From: Conyzicola lurida
GTDB taxonomy: Bacteria; Actinomycetota; Actinomycetes; Actinomycetales; Microbacteriaceae
Assembly (NCBI RefSeq): GCF_014204935.1
Contig: NZ_JACHMJ010000001.1
Span: forward strand, 1,364,001 to 1,428,000
DNA length: 64,000 nt
Reading direction: 5' to 3'
The notes beneath the pieces are model-generated. The model searched no databases. It worked only from the letters and a program-made list of their open reading frames with translations, and was not told the origin of the DNA. Positions 1 to 8,269 of the stretch are shown here, in pieces (position 1 is the first letter of the stretch; each line of letters begins with the position of its first letter). A program made the translations under genes and the position numbers.

Positions 1-143
1 CAGCGCTCATGGGAGATCCCGAGAGGGGCCGCCAGCTGGCGAGATTGTGCGGTTGTCGAAGCAGGTTGAGCGCACGAACTGACCGGCTGGCGCGAATCCG
101 AATCATGATGTCGCATCAGCCGGCCAGTCAGAAACGGCGGGTG
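1..143. other. Intergenic region downstream of ptsH
   Basis: No supportable gene is seen. Open frames here have no ribosome binding site and read as low-complexity Arg-rich shadows. An imperfect inverted repeat built on CTGACCGGCTG (about 77-88) and CAGCCGGCCAG (about 117-127) could form a stem after the fru operon, but no T-run follows it, so a terminator is not claimed. Confidence 0.4.
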
Positions 144-413
144 TTACTCGGCGTCGAGATCCGTCTCGAGCAGCGTCACGAGCTGTTCCAGCGCGTCGTC
201 GGCACCGTCGCCCTCGGCGGCCAGCGTCACGACGTCGCCGTGCGACGCGCCCAGCGCCAACAGCGACAGGATGCTGCCGGCGTTCAGCGGCGTGCCGCCG
301 GCCTTGCGGATCGTGACGGTCACCGGCAGCTTGCTGGCGGCCTCGACGAAGATCGACGCGGGCCGGGCGTGCAGGCCGACCCGGCTGGCGATCGTTGCTT
401 CGCGTTCTGGCAT
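144..413 (-). CDS. ptsH: PTS phosphocarrier protein HPr
   Basis: This 89-residue protein is the phosphocarrier that passes phosphate from Enzyme I to EIIA of sugar permeases in the cytoplasm. The GLHARP motif contains the phosphorylated histidine (about residue 15), and a GSILSLL segment sits where the regulatory serine region lies. Length is normal for HPr (85 to 90). The start is fixed by an AAGGAG ribosome binding site a few bases upstream; longer readings of this frame overlap fruA and have no such site. It is the last gene of fruR-fruK-fruA-ptsH, 31 bp after fruA, so it is probably induced with the fructose permease and may act as its dedicated HPr. No Enzyme I gene is seen in the window. 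Confidence 0.96.
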   Translation of the reverse strand: MPEREATIASRVGLHARPASIFVEAASKLPVTVTIRKAGGTPLNAGSILSLLALGASHGDVVTLAAEGDGADDALEQLVTLLETDLDAE

Positions 414-444
414 AACTGTTCTCCTTCGAATCGGTTGGTGCGGA

Positions 445-2448
445 CTACGCGGCGACCGCGACGGCCTCGAGCTCGGCCTCGCGCTCCTCGAGCGGCTTGC
501 GGGCCACCCAGCGCTTGAGTGCCACGACGATGAGCGCCGAGACGACGGTACCGGCCGCGATAGCGGCGATGAACATGCCCAGGTTGCCGATCGCGAAGAA
601 AACGAAGATTCCTCCGTGCGGGGCCTGCGAGGTGACGCCGGCACCCATCGAGATGGCACCGGTGAGCGCTCCCCCGACGATTCCGGCCGGGATGACGCGC
701 AGCGGGTCGGCGGCGGCGAACGGGATCGCTCCCTCGGAGATGAACGCGGCACCGAGCAGCCAGGCCGCCTTGCCGTTCTCCTGCTCGGCCGGGCTGAACA
801 GCCGGCGCGCGAGCACCGTGCTGGCGAGTGCCATCGCGAGCGGCGGCACCATTCCGGCGGCCATCACGGCGGCCATGATCTGCCACGGCGCCTGGTTGTC
901 GATGCTGCCGGCGCCGAGCCCGGCGACCGCGAAGGCGTAGGCGACCTTGTTGACCGGTCCGCCGAGGTCGATGGCCATCATGGTGCCGAGGATGATGCCG
1001 AGGATCACGGCCGAGACACCGGTGAGCGACGACAGCCAGTCGTTGAGGCTGGTCTGCAGCCAGGCGATCGGGCCGCCGAGCACGAGGATCATCAGACCGG
1101 ACGCCACGATCGAGGCGCCGAGCGGGATGATCACCACGGGCATCAGGCCGCGCAGCCAGCGCGGCACGTCGAGACGCCCGATCGCGTAGGCAACACCGCC
1201 GGCGAGCAGGCCGCCGACCAGACCGCCGATGAACCCGGCGCCCATCAGTAGCGCGACGGCACCCGCGGTGAATCCGGGCGCGATACCCGGCCGGTCGGCG
1301 ATCGCGTAGGCGATGTAGCCGGCGAGGGCGGGAACAAGGAAGCCCATCGACGCGCCGCCGATCATAAACGCGACGGCGCCGAGGTAGGTGCCCAGTCCCC
1401 CGTCGGGCAGGTTCCACAGGCTGTTCTCGAGGATGATGCTGCCCGCGTCGTCGGTGATCTTGTACCCGCCGAGCAGGAACCCGAGGGCGATCAGCAGACC
1501 GCCGCCCGCGACGAACGGGATCATGTAGCTCACACCGGTGAGCAGCCAGCGCTTGAGTTTGAGGCCGAAGTTCTCGTTGTCGGTGCCGGTCGCGGCCGCG
1601 GCCGCCGCTCCCCCGCCCTGCACGCGCGTCGCGTTCGGGTTCGTCGAGGCGGCGACCGCCTCCGCGATCATGCGGTCGGGCTCGTCGATGCCGCGCTTGA
1701 CCGGCGACTGCACGACGGGCTTGCCGGCGAACCGGCCCTTGTCGCGCACGTCGACGTCGACCGCGAAGATGACCGCGGACGCCTGGGCGATGATCGCCGG
1801 GTCGAGCGGCTTCGCGCCCGAGGAACCCTGCGTCTCGACGTGCAGCGTGACGCCGGCGCGCTTCGCGGCCGCGGCCAGCGAGTCGGCCGCCATGTAGGTG
1901 TGCGCGATGCCCGTGGGGCACGCCGTGACGGCGACCAGAACGGGGGCGTCGGATGGCGCGGCCGGGGCGGCGGCCGGCGCGGGTGAGGCTTTCGGAAACT
2001 CGTCGAGCGCGTCATCCACGAGGTCGACGATGTCCTGCCGAGTTGACGCGGCCCGCAGGGCGGCGACGAATTCGGGCTTGATCAGCGACCGGGCCAGCGT
2101 GGAGAGCAGCGCGAGGTGCGCCTGGTCGGCACCGGCCGGGGCGGCGATGAAGAAGATCAGGTCGGCCGGTCCGTCGGCGGATCCGAAGTCGACGCCCGGG
2201 GTGGGCCGCGCCATGGCGAGTGTGGGCTCAAGCACGGCGGCCGACCGGCAATGCGGGATCGCCAGGCCGCCGGGGATTCCCGTGTCGGTCTTCGATTCGC
2301 GGTCCCACGCGTCGGCGAACAGCGCGTCCGCGTCGGTCGCGCGGCCGGTGGCGGTGATCTTCTCGGCGAGGAACCGGATCGCCTGCCTTTTGTCGGTGCC
2401 GATGGACTCGTCGAGGAAGACGGTGTCCACGGTGATGAGAGACGACAT
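445..2448 (-). CDS. fruA: Fructose-specific PTS permease EIIABC
   Basis: A 667-residue single-chain fructose PTS permease that imports fructose as fructose-1-phosphate. Domain order is EIIA (about 1-150, phospho-His66 in AIPHCRS), an Ala/Pro linker (about 153-168), EIIB (about 168-270, phospho-Cys177 in TACPTGIAHT) and a multi-spanning EIIC domain (about 290-650) beginning LLTGVSYMIPF. The order is that of actinobacterial FruA, and the length fits a complete protein. The ATG is preceded by AAGGAG at a good distance; 52 further in-frame upstream codons are low complexity and run into fruK, so they are rejected. It lies 25 bp after fruK and 31 bp before ptsH in one operon, probably repressed by the adjacent DeoR-type regulator. 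Confidence 0.97.
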   Translation of the reverse strand: MSSLITVDTVFLDESIGTDKRQAIRFLAEKITATGRATDADALFADAWDRESKTDTGIPGGLAIPHCRSAAVLEPTLAMARPTPGVDFGSADGPADLIFFIAAPAGADQAHLALLSTLARSLIKPEFVAALRAASTRQDIVDLVDDALDEFPKASPAPAAAPAAPSDAPVLVAVTACPTGIAHTYMAADSLAAAAKRAGVTLHVETQGSSGAKPLDPAIIAQASAVIFAVDVDVRDKGRFAGKPVVQSPVKRGIDEPDRMIAEAVAASTNPNATRVQGGGAAAAAATGTDNENFGLKLKRWLLTGVSYMIPFVAGGGLLIALGFLLGGYKITDDAGSIILENSLWNLPDGGLGTYLGAVAFMIGGASMGFLVPALAGYIAYAIADRPGIAPGFTAGAVALLMGAGFIGGLVGGLLAGGVAYAIGRLDVPRWLRGLMPVVIIPLGASIVASGLMILVLGGPIAWLQTSLNDWLSSLTGVSAVILGIILGTMMAIDLGGPVNKVAYAFAVAGLGAGSIDNQAPWQIMAAVMAAGMVPPLAMALASTVLARRLFSPAEQENGKAAWLLGAAFISEGAIPFAAADPLRVIPAGIVGGALTGAISMGAGVTSQAPHGGIFVFFAIGNLGMFIAAIAAGTVVSALIVVALKRWVARKPLEEREAELEAVAVAA

Positions 2449-2473
2449 TGTTTTCTCCTTGGGCTGGTGGTGC

Positions 2474-3430
2474 TTATGGTGCGAGGGCGGTGACCGAGAC
2501 GAGTTCTGGGCTCGAATCGGCGGTGGTCGGCATGGTGCTGCCGGGGAGGGATGCCGCGGCAGCACCGTGCGCGACCGCTTGGGCGAGGCGCTGCCGGGGA
2601 GCATCGCCGCGGCGGGCGGCGACGAGGTAGCCGGCGAGCGACGAGTCGCCCGCGCCGACCGTGCTTTTCACGACGATCGGCGGCATCGTGGCGTGCCAGC
2701 CGCCGTCGGCGGTGGCGAGCACCGCCCCCTGGGCTCCGAGCGTGGCGAGCACCGAGGCGCATCCCGACGCGACGAGCCCCGACGCCGCGGTCCAGGCGGC
2801 GCGCGGGTCGGCCTCGAAGGCGGCCTCGCTCCCCTGCCCGGTCAGCTCGGCGAGCTCCTCGGCGTTCGGCTTGATCAGGTCGACGCCGACACCCGACGCC
2901 ACGAGGGCGGCGAGCGGCTCGCCCGACGAATCGACGGCGATCAGCGGACCGCCCGCGGGTGAGACGGCGCGCACGGCGCGGACGACGCGCGCGTAGAAGT
3001 CGACGGGCAGGCCGGGCGGCAGCGAGCCGGCGAGCACGAGCCACTCGGCCCGGCGCGACGACGCGACGATCGCGTCGAGCAGGGCGCGTTCGTCGGACTC
3101 CCCCAGCGTCGGCCCCGGTTCGTTGATCTTCGTCGTGGTGCCGTCGGGCTCGGTGAGCGTGATGTTGGAGCGGATGCGTTCGGCGATCGGCACGCTGGTG
3201 GTCGGGATGCCGGCCGCGCGCAGTGCGACGATCATCGGGTCGGAGGGGTCGCCCGGCAGGATCGCGAGTGTGTCGAGCCCTGAAGCGAGTAGCGCGCGCG
3301 AGACGTTGACGCCCTTGCCGCCCGGCTGTTCGGCCGTGGCGGTGGCGCGCTGCACTTCTCCGCGGGCGAGCGGCGCGCCGAGTTCGATCGTGCGGTCGAG
3401 ACTGGGGTTGGCCGTGACGGTGACGATCAT
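2474..3430 (-). CDS. fruK: 1-phosphofructokinase
   Basis: A PfkB-family (ribokinase-fold) kinase of 318 residues that converts fructose-1-phosphate, made by FruA, to fructose-1,6-bisphosphate. It begins MIVTVTANPSLDRT, has the substrate-site GGKGVNVSR motif near residue 40 and the C-terminal GAGDS signature containing the catalytic aspartate, flanked by the anion-hole glycines. The start overlaps the fruR stop by 4 bp (ATGA, 3427-3430), which indicates translational coupling. Position between fruR and fruA supports fruK over tagatose-6-phosphate kinase. Confidence 0.96.
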   Translation of the reverse strand: MIVTVTANPSLDRTIELGAPLARGEVQRATATAEQPGGKGVNVSRALLASGLDTLAILPGDPSDPMIVALRAAGIPTTSVPIAERIRSNITLTEPDGTTTKINEPGPTLGESDERALLDAIVASSRRAEWLVLAGSLPPGLPVDFYARVVRAVRAVSPAGGPLIAVDSSGEPLAALVASGVGVDLIKPNAEELAELTGQGSEAAFEADPRAAWTAASGLVASGCASVLATLGAQGAVLATADGGWHATMPPIVVKSTVGAGDSSLAGYLVAARRGDAPRQRLAQAVAHGAAAASLPGSTMPTTADSSPELVSVTALAP

Positions 3431-4215
3431 GCGACCAGGACCTCCACTTCTGCGGTCTCGAGAGCTGTGCGGAGGTCGTCCGCGGGGTGCTCGTCGGTGA
3501 TGAGGGTGTCGAGGTCGTCGAGCTGGGCGAACCGCACGAGTGCCTCCTCGCCGAGCTTCGAGGCGTCGACGAGAGCGACGGCCCGGCGGGACCCGCGGGT
3601 GAGCGCGGTCTTGACCGCTGCCTCGTCGTCGTCGGGCGTGCTGAGGCCGAAGTCCGCGTGGACGCCGTTGGCGCCGATGAACGCGACGTCGGGGCGGATG
3701 CGCGCGAGCTGGGCGAGGGTCGAAGCCCCGACGGCGGCGCCCGTCACGCCGCGCAGCCGGCCGCCGAGCAGCTGCACCTCGACGTGCGGGTTCACGGCCA
3801 CGGCGGCCGCCACGGCGATCGAGTGGGTGATGACGACGAGCGACTGCTCGGGGGATTCGGGGGTCCAGCGCGCGATGCGGTCGGCGAGCAGCGCCGTCGT
3901 GGTGCCGGCGTCCAGTGCGACCGCTCCGCGGAACGTCGGGGGCAGCAGCTTCATGGCCCGGTCGGCGATCGCGGCCTTCGCGCGGGCGTTGATGTCGACG
4001 CGTTGGGCGATGCTCTTCTCGGCGCGGCTGGACTTGGAGAGCATGACCGCTCCCCCGTGCACACGACGGATCGTGCCGCGCTCTTCGAGCTGCGCGAGAT
4101 CGCGGCGGATGGTCTCGGTGGTGACGTTGAACGATTTGGCCAGGTCGACGACCGCGGCACGGCCCTGGGCGAGCACGATGCGTTCGACCTCGAATTGCCG
4201 TTCGTCCGCGTACAT
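3427..4215 (-). CDS. fruR: DeoR-family transcriptional regulator of the fructose operon
   Basis: A 262-residue DeoR/GlpR-type repressor. The N-terminal winged helix-turn-helix (about 5-58; VVDLAKSFNVTTETIRRDL is the recognition region) precedes a sugar-phosphate sensing domain with the ALDAGTTT, IGANGV and LVDASK motifs typical of the family. The start at MYADERQ is favoured because the family usually begins this way and AAGGGG lies upstream; an alternative ATG at 4239 adds eight residues. It is the first gene of the operon and overlaps fruK. The effector is inferred to be fructose-1-phosphate. A tandem repeat overlapping its promoter (4261-4296) is a plausible autoregulatory operator. Confidence 0.93.
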   Translation of the reverse strand: MYADERQFEVERIVLAQGRAAVVDLAKSFNVTTETIRRDLAQLEERGTIRRVHGGAVMLSKSSRAEKSIAQRVDINARAKAAIADRAMKLLPPTFRGAVALDAGTTTALLADRIARWTPESPEQSLVVITHSIAVAAAVAVNPHVEVQLLGGRLRGVTGAAVGASTLAQLARIRPDVAFIGANGVHADFGLSTPDDDEAAVKTALTRGSRRAVALVDASKLGEEALVRFAQLDDLDTLITDEHPADDLRTALETAEVEVLVA

Positions 4216-4260
4216 TGCCTGACCTGTCCCCTTCGACATCCGGCGTTTCGCCGGGCTTGG

Positions 4261-4296
4261 ATACAGACGATACAACTCGAATCCAGATAATGCAAC
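4261..4296 (-). promoter_or_regulatory. fru operon promoter with overlapping tandem operator-like repeat
   Basis: On the minus strand TTGCAT (4295-4290), 17 bases, then TATCGT (4272-4267) makes a well-spaced -35/-10 pair about 50 bases before fruR. The same stretch contains two direct repeats 20 bp apart, plus-strand ATACAGACGATACAAC (4261-4276) and ATCCAGATAATGCAAC (4281-4296), identical at 12 of 16 positions. The two copies overlap the -35 and -10 elements, as expected for a DeoR-type repressor site. Binding is inferred. Confidence 0.7.
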
Positions 4297-4414
4297 AGAA
4301 AAACAAGCAAAACCACATCCCGAGCAATGCCGGGTGCGAGTTCGCCGATCCGGCCGCCCGCCCCGTAGGGTCGAGAGGGACCATCACGAATCTCGCTCAT
4401 CTCGGAGGATACGA

Positions 4415-5017
4415 ATGCGTTCACTCACCGGTCTCGGCATCGCGTCGCTCGCGGCACTCTCACTCGCCGGCTGCGTCGCCTCCCCGGCGCCGACCGCGTC
4501 CCCCACCGTCATCCCGTCGGCAAGTTCGACCCCGCAGGCCGACCCGGCCGACCCGGCCACCTGGGTCATCAGCATCGAGGGCGTCGGACCCGTCGAGTTC
4601 GGCGCACCCGTCGCCGAAGAGACGGCGGATCTCGTCGCGGCCTACGCCGACGTCTCGGACCTCGAGGCGTGCAGCACCCTGATGTTCGAGGCCGAGGGCT
4701 CGCCCACGATCTGGCTGGCACCCGACCTCGACGGGTTCGTCAGCGCCATCCTCGTCACAGCAGAGACCGCCGACGGCGACGTCTCCGCCGGCTCGCCGCG
4801 CACCGAGGAGGGCATCGGCATCGGGTCCACGCGGGACGAGCTGTTCGAGGCCTACCCGGTCGTGGTCGACGCCGTGCAGGACGACGTCGGGTACGACACC
4901 TACTCCGTCGAGGAGTTCGAGGGCCGGTGGGTGCACTTCGACGTCGGACCGGACGACACGGTCATCGACATCGTCGTGAACGCGGCCGACGCGCCGCCGT
5001 ACGAGTTCTGCGGCTAG
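4415..5017 (+). CDS. Secreted lipoprotein of unknown function
   Basis: A 200-residue lipoprotein precursor. Residues 1-20 are a signal peptide ending in the lipobox LAGC with the lipidated Cys20, followed by a Ser/Thr/Pro-rich tether (about 22-45) and a compact acidic domain with two cysteines, including one three residues from the end (YEFCG), that could form a disulfide. GGAGG at 4404-4408 fixes the ATG. I do not recognise the folded domain. It is alone on the plus strand, divergent from the fru operon and convergent with the next gene; the two stop codons overlap in CTAG (5014-5017). Confidence 0.85.
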   Translation: MRSLTGLGIASLAALSLAGCVASPAPTASPTVIPSASSTPQADPADPATWVISIEGVGPVEFGAPVAEETADLVAAYADVSDLEACSTLMFEAEGSPTIWLAPDLDGFVSAILVTAETADGDVSAGSPRTEEGIGIGSTRDELFEAYPVVVDAVQDDVGYDTYSVEEFEGRWVHFDVGPDDTVIDIVVNAADAPPYEFCG

Positions 5018-5493
5018 GGCGTACCCGCGAGGAACAGCTCCAGCGCCTCGACCACGAGCGCGTGGTCGTCGGCCTGCGCCAGTCCCGACACCGTCACGGT
5101 GCCGACGATCCCGACGTCGCGGATGGCGATCGGGAAGCACCCGCCGTGCGCGGCGTACAGCGCCAGCGGCAGTCCGGTCGCCTCGTTGAAGTCCTTGCCC
5201 TGCTCCTTGAACTTTCGTCCGATAAGGAACGAGCTCGCCCCGAAACGGCGGACGGTGCGCGTCTTGCGCGCCACCCAGTCGTCGTTGTCCGCGGTCGTTC
5301 CGGCGAGGGCGGCGTGGAAGACCTGCTGCTCGCCCTTGGTCACGTCCACCGTGATGGTCAGCGACCGCTCGGTGCCGAACCGCACGAGCAGCAGTCCGAG
5401 CTGCAGCGCGTCGTCGTGGGTGAAGCGTTCGAATTGCAGGCGATCCTCCTGCGCGGTGATCTCCGCGATCTGGGCCGGGTAGTCCTCGGTCAC
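5014..5493 (-). CDS. UPF0303 / heme-degrading-domain (HbpS-like) protein
   Basis: A 159-residue single-domain protein resembling the UPF0303/GlcG-HbpS group (PF03928), small alpha/beta proteins some of which bind heme. The most family-like segment is the C-terminal half: KTRTVRRFGASSFLIG, a Phe/Gly-rich middle, YAAHGGCFPI and IGTVTVSGL. The GTG start overlaps the stop of the upstream NUDIX gene as GTGA (5490-5493) and has AAGGAG before it, so the pair is translationally coupled. No signal peptide, so cytoplasmic. Its ligand cannot be told from sequence. Confidence 0.82.
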   Translation of the reverse strand: MTEDYPAQIAEITAQEDRLQFERFTHDDALQLGLLLVRFGTERSLTITVDVTKGEQQVFHAALAGTTADNDDWVARKTRTVRRFGASSFLIGRKFKEQGKDFNEATGLPLALYAAHGGCFPIAIRDVGIVGTVTVSGLAQADDHALVVEALELFLAGTP

Positions 5494-5957
5494 TGCGTCT
5501 CCTTCGATGCCAGCGTGCGACGCACGAGCTCGACGAGCTCGGCGGGTTCGAATCTGTCCTGGGTCGCCTCGAGCTCGTCGAGACTCCACCAGCGGAGCTC
5601 GAAGACCTCGACCTTCTCGTCGTCGGTCCAGTTGTCGCTGGATGGCGCGAACCGGTCCACCACGGCGGTGTAGAACTCCGCGTGGCCGGTGTCGTGGTCG
5701 GCCGAATCCCACGCGACGTCGAAGTCGTGCGCCCAGACCGGCGACCCGAGGGGTACGCCGGTGAGGCCGGTTTCCTCGAACAGCTCACGGTAGGCGGCCG
5801 CTTCGTGGTCCTCCCCCGGGTCGACTCCCCCGCCCGGCGTGAGCCAGCGGGACACGCCGCTCGCGTCCGGCGCGAGCGTCAGAAAGAGGAGGAACCGGTC
5901 GTCACGGTCGAACAGCAGCACCCTCGAGGTGAGCCTGTGGTGGTGGAGGTTGGCCAC
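5490..5957 (-). CDS. NUDIX hydrolase
   Basis: A 155-residue NUDIX protein that should hydrolyse a nucleoside diphosphate linked to another moiety. The Nudix box GX5EX7REUXEEXGU is intact: GGGVDPGED then AAYRELFEETGL, roughly residues 41-64, with the metal-binding glutamates present. A Trp/Asp-rich C-terminal part (DNWTDDEKVEVFELRWW) resembles MutT/NUDIX proteins of broad specificity, so the substrate is not assigned. It starts at a GTG 9 bp after the stop of the upstream SDR gene and is coupled to the following UPF0303 gene by a 4-bp overlap, suggesting a three-gene transcript 6749-5014. Confidence 0.92.
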   Translation of the reverse strand: MANLHHHRLTSRVLLFDRDDRFLLFLTLAPDASGVSRWLTPGGGVDPGEDHEAAAYRELFEETGLTGVPLGSPVWAHDFDVAWDSADHDTGHAEFYTAVVDRFAPSSDNWTDDEKVEVFELRWWSLDELEATQDRFEPAELVELVRRTLASKETQ

Positions 5958-5966
5958 GAAGTCGAC

Positions 5967-6749
5967 CTAGCCGGCGGCCAGGAAGTCGGCGACGTCCCCG
6001 ACGTAGCGGGTGTTGTTCTCGGGCACCGGCTCGACGGCGGCGAGGGTGACCTCGGCGGCGAACTCGTTGACGTTGTACAGGCGGCCGGCGGCTTCCTTGC
6101 GCTGGCCGATGGCGCCGGGGTTGGCACGCTCGAGCAGGGTCGCCGTGATGGTGCCCTCGATCATGTCGCCGGAGACGACGACGAACTCGATGCCGCGTTC
6201 GGCGAGCTCGGGGATCATGTCGCGAAGCGCGTCTTCGCCGGCGCGCTTGCTCAGCGCGACCGGGACGTACTCCGGCATGGTCTCGACGGTCTTGATGAAG
6301 TGCGCCTGGTGGCTGGTGACGAACACGACGCGCGCTCCGTCGGAGAGCAGGGGCAGCGCCGTCTTCAGCAGGGTGACCTGCGCGTCGCGGTTGAGCTGCA
6401 TGGCGTAGTCCTCGGCCATACCGCTCTCCATGCCGCCCGACGCGTTCATCACGAGGATGTCGAGGCCGCCGAGTTCGGTCTCGATGGTGTCGAAGAGACG
6501 AGTGACGGATGCCGCGTCCGTGAGGTCGGCGCCCACGGCGATGGCCGATCCGCCGTCCGCCTCGATCGCGGCCACGAGTTTGAGCGCCCGTGCCTCCTTG
6601 TTGCGGAAGTTGACGACGACCTGCGCGCCCGCTCCGGCGAGGTTCGCGACCGTGTCGGCGCCGATGCCCCGCGATGATCCGGTGACGAGGGCGCGCTTTC
6701 CGGTCAGGGTGCCGGGCTGAACTGGGTTGCTATTTGCTGAGGTGCTCAC
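5967..6749 (-). CDS. SDR-family oxidoreductase, atypical active site
   Basis: A 260-residue Rossmann protein of the short-chain dehydrogenase/reductase superfamily. The cofactor motif TGSSRGIG (about 24-31) and the NAS replacement of NNAG are visible, with Ser in VTSHQAH. The catalytic YxxxK is not canonical: the lysine of ALSKRAGE has valine four residues before it, and the nearest tyrosine (EYVPVALSK) is seven before. Related actinobacterial SDRs share this shifted tyrosine, so it may be a subfamily trait, or the enzyme may be non-catalytic. Starts at GTG with a TAGTCT -10-like box 8 bases upstream. Substrate unknown. Confidence 0.88.
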   Translation of the reverse strand: MSTSANSNPVQPGTLTGKRALVTGSSRGIGADTVANLAGAGAQVVVNFRNKEARALKLVAAIEADGGSAIAVGADLTDAASVTRLFDTIETELGGLDILVMNASGGMESGMAEDYAMQLNRDAQVTLLKTALPLLSDGARVVFVTSHQAHFIKTVETMPEYVPVALSKRAGEDALRDMIPELAERGIEFVVVSGDMIEGTITATLLERANPGAIGQRKEAAGRLYNVNEFAAEVTLAAVEPVPENNTRYVGDVADFLAAG

Positions 6750-6832
6750 AGCGAATCAGACTACCAACAGCCCGCCGCGCACGTGCCCGTGCTAGGTTCG
6801 GAAAGTCACCGACACGCGAGGAGTGCCGACCA

Positions 6833-7306
6833 ATGCTGATTGAATTCTTGATGGATTACGCGTGGGTCGTGTGGGTGTCGCTCATTCTGATTTTCCTCGT
6901 CATCGAGGTCTTCACCCTCGATTTCACCTTCCTGATGCTCGCCCTCGGCAGCGTCGCCGGTCTGGCGTCGAGTTTTACTCCGCTGAATTTCTGGGTGCAG
7001 ATCGTCATCGCGGCCGTGGTCGCCGTCGCCCTGATCTTCGCCGTGCGGCCCCCGCTGTTGCGCCGCCTCGGCCGCGGAGCGGATCCCACCCTGAGCAACG
7101 TCGAGGCCCTGCTGGGCAAGCCCGGCACCGTCGCCACCGACTTCGTCGCGGGAAACGGCTACGTGAAGCTGTCGAACGGCGAGACCTGGACGGCGCGCGT
7201 CGTCGACCACTCCACCCATCCGCTTGCCACCGGCGACCGCGTGGTCGTCATCTCCATCGATGGGGCGACCGCCGTGGTCGCACCCGCTGAAAGGACCGCC
7301 CTGTGA
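6833..7306 (+). CDS. NfeD-like membrane protein
   Basis: A 157-residue NfeD-family protein without the large protease domain (short form). Three hydrophobic segments occupy about residues 8-30, 31-52 and 57-76, followed by a soluble OB-fold domain (about 85-155) with the family GKPGTV, VKLSNGETWTARV and GDRVVV pattern. GCGAGGAG about 9 bases upstream supports the ATG. Its stop overlaps the start of the SPFH gene as GTGA (7303-7306). NfeD and SPFH proteins are classical partners in membrane microdomains, and the coupling here argues they form one complex. Confidence 0.92.
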   Translation: MLIEFLMDYAWVVWVSLILIFLVIEVFTLDFTFLMLALGSVAGLASSFTPLNFWVQIVIAAVVAVALIFAVRPPLLRRLGRGADPTLSNVEALLGKPGTVATDFVAGNGYVKLSNGETWTARVVDHSTHPLATGDRVVVISIDGATAVVAPAERTAL

Positions 7307-8253
7307 CATCCGGTGAAATCTTCGGGCAGATCCTGCTCGTGCTGTTCCTGCTCGTCGTCGTCATCTTCGTGTTGGTCGTCCTGTTCCGGTCGATCCGGAT
7401 CATCCCGCAGGCCAACGCGGGGGTCGTCGAGCGGCTCGGCAAGTACCACAAGACACTCATGCCGGGGCTCAACATCCTCGTCCCGTTCATCGACCGCCTG
7501 CGGCCGCTGATCGACATGCGCGAGCAGGTCGTCTCCTTCCCGCCGCAGCCCGTCATCACCGAGGACAACCTCGTCGTCTCGATCGACACCGTCGTCTTCT
7601 TCCAGGTCACCGACGCCCGTGCCGCGACCTACGAGATCGCCAACTACCTCGGCGCCGTCGAGCAGCTCACCACCACGACGCTGCGTAACGTCGTCGGTAG
7701 CCTCAACCTCGAAGAGGCGCTCACCAGCCGCGACAACATCAACGGCCAGCTGCGTGTCGTTCTCGACGAGACCACCGGCAAGTGGGGCGTCCGCGTCGGA
7801 CGTGTCGAGCTCAAGGCGATCGACCCGCCCCTCTCCATCCAGGACTCGATGGAGAAGCAGATGCGAGCCGAGCGGGACCGTCGCGCGCAGATCCTCACCG
7901 CCGAGGGCACCAAGCAGGCCGCGATCCTCCAGGCCGAGGGTTCGCGCCAGGCGTCGATCCTCGAGGCCGAGGGCGAGGCGCAGGCCGCCGTCCTCCGGGC
8001 CAACGGTGAAGCGCAGGCCATCGAGACGGTGTTCGGTGCCATCCACGCGGGCGACCCCGACTCGAAGCTGCTCGCGTACCAGTACCTGCAGATGCTCCCG
8101 AAGATCGCCGAGGGCGAGTCGAACAAGCTCTGGATCATCCCCACCGAGCTGACCGAGGCGCTCAAGGGAATCACGTCGGGCTTTATGTCCGGCCGTGGCC
8201 CCGACACCACCGGCGCGACCCCGTTCACGCCGCCCACCGCACCGCGGGCGTAG
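7303..8253 (+). CDS. SPFH/band 7 (stomatin/slipin-like) membrane protein
   Basis: A 316-residue SPFH protein: one N-terminal transmembrane segment (about 8-28), a band-7 domain (about 30-190) with the IIPQANAGVVERLGKY opening and the KAIDPP segment, then a charged coiled-coil of repeated AEG motifs (about 205-250) that drives oligomerisation, and a short proline-rich tail. The length matches QmcA/slipin proteins. Starts at GTG, coupled to the upstream nfeD gene. Expected role is scaffolding of membrane microdomains and control of membrane proteases; the substrate is not inferable. Confidence 0.93.
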   Translation: MTSGEIFGQILLVLFLLVVVIFVLVVLFRSIRIIPQANAGVVERLGKYHKTLMPGLNILVPFIDRLRPLIDMREQVVSFPPQPVITEDNLVVSIDTVVFFQVTDARAATYEIANYLGAVEQLTTTTLRNVVGSLNLEEALTSRDNINGQLRVVLDETTGKWGVRVGRVELKAIDPPLSIQDSMEKQMRAERDRRAQILTAEGTKQAAILQAEGSRQASILEAEGEAQAAVLRANGEAQAIETVFGAIHAGDPDSKLLAYQYLQMLPKIAEGESNKLWIIPTELTEALKGITSGFMSGRGPDTTGATPFTPPTAPRA

Positions 8254-8269
8254 TCCGGGAGCACCGGCA

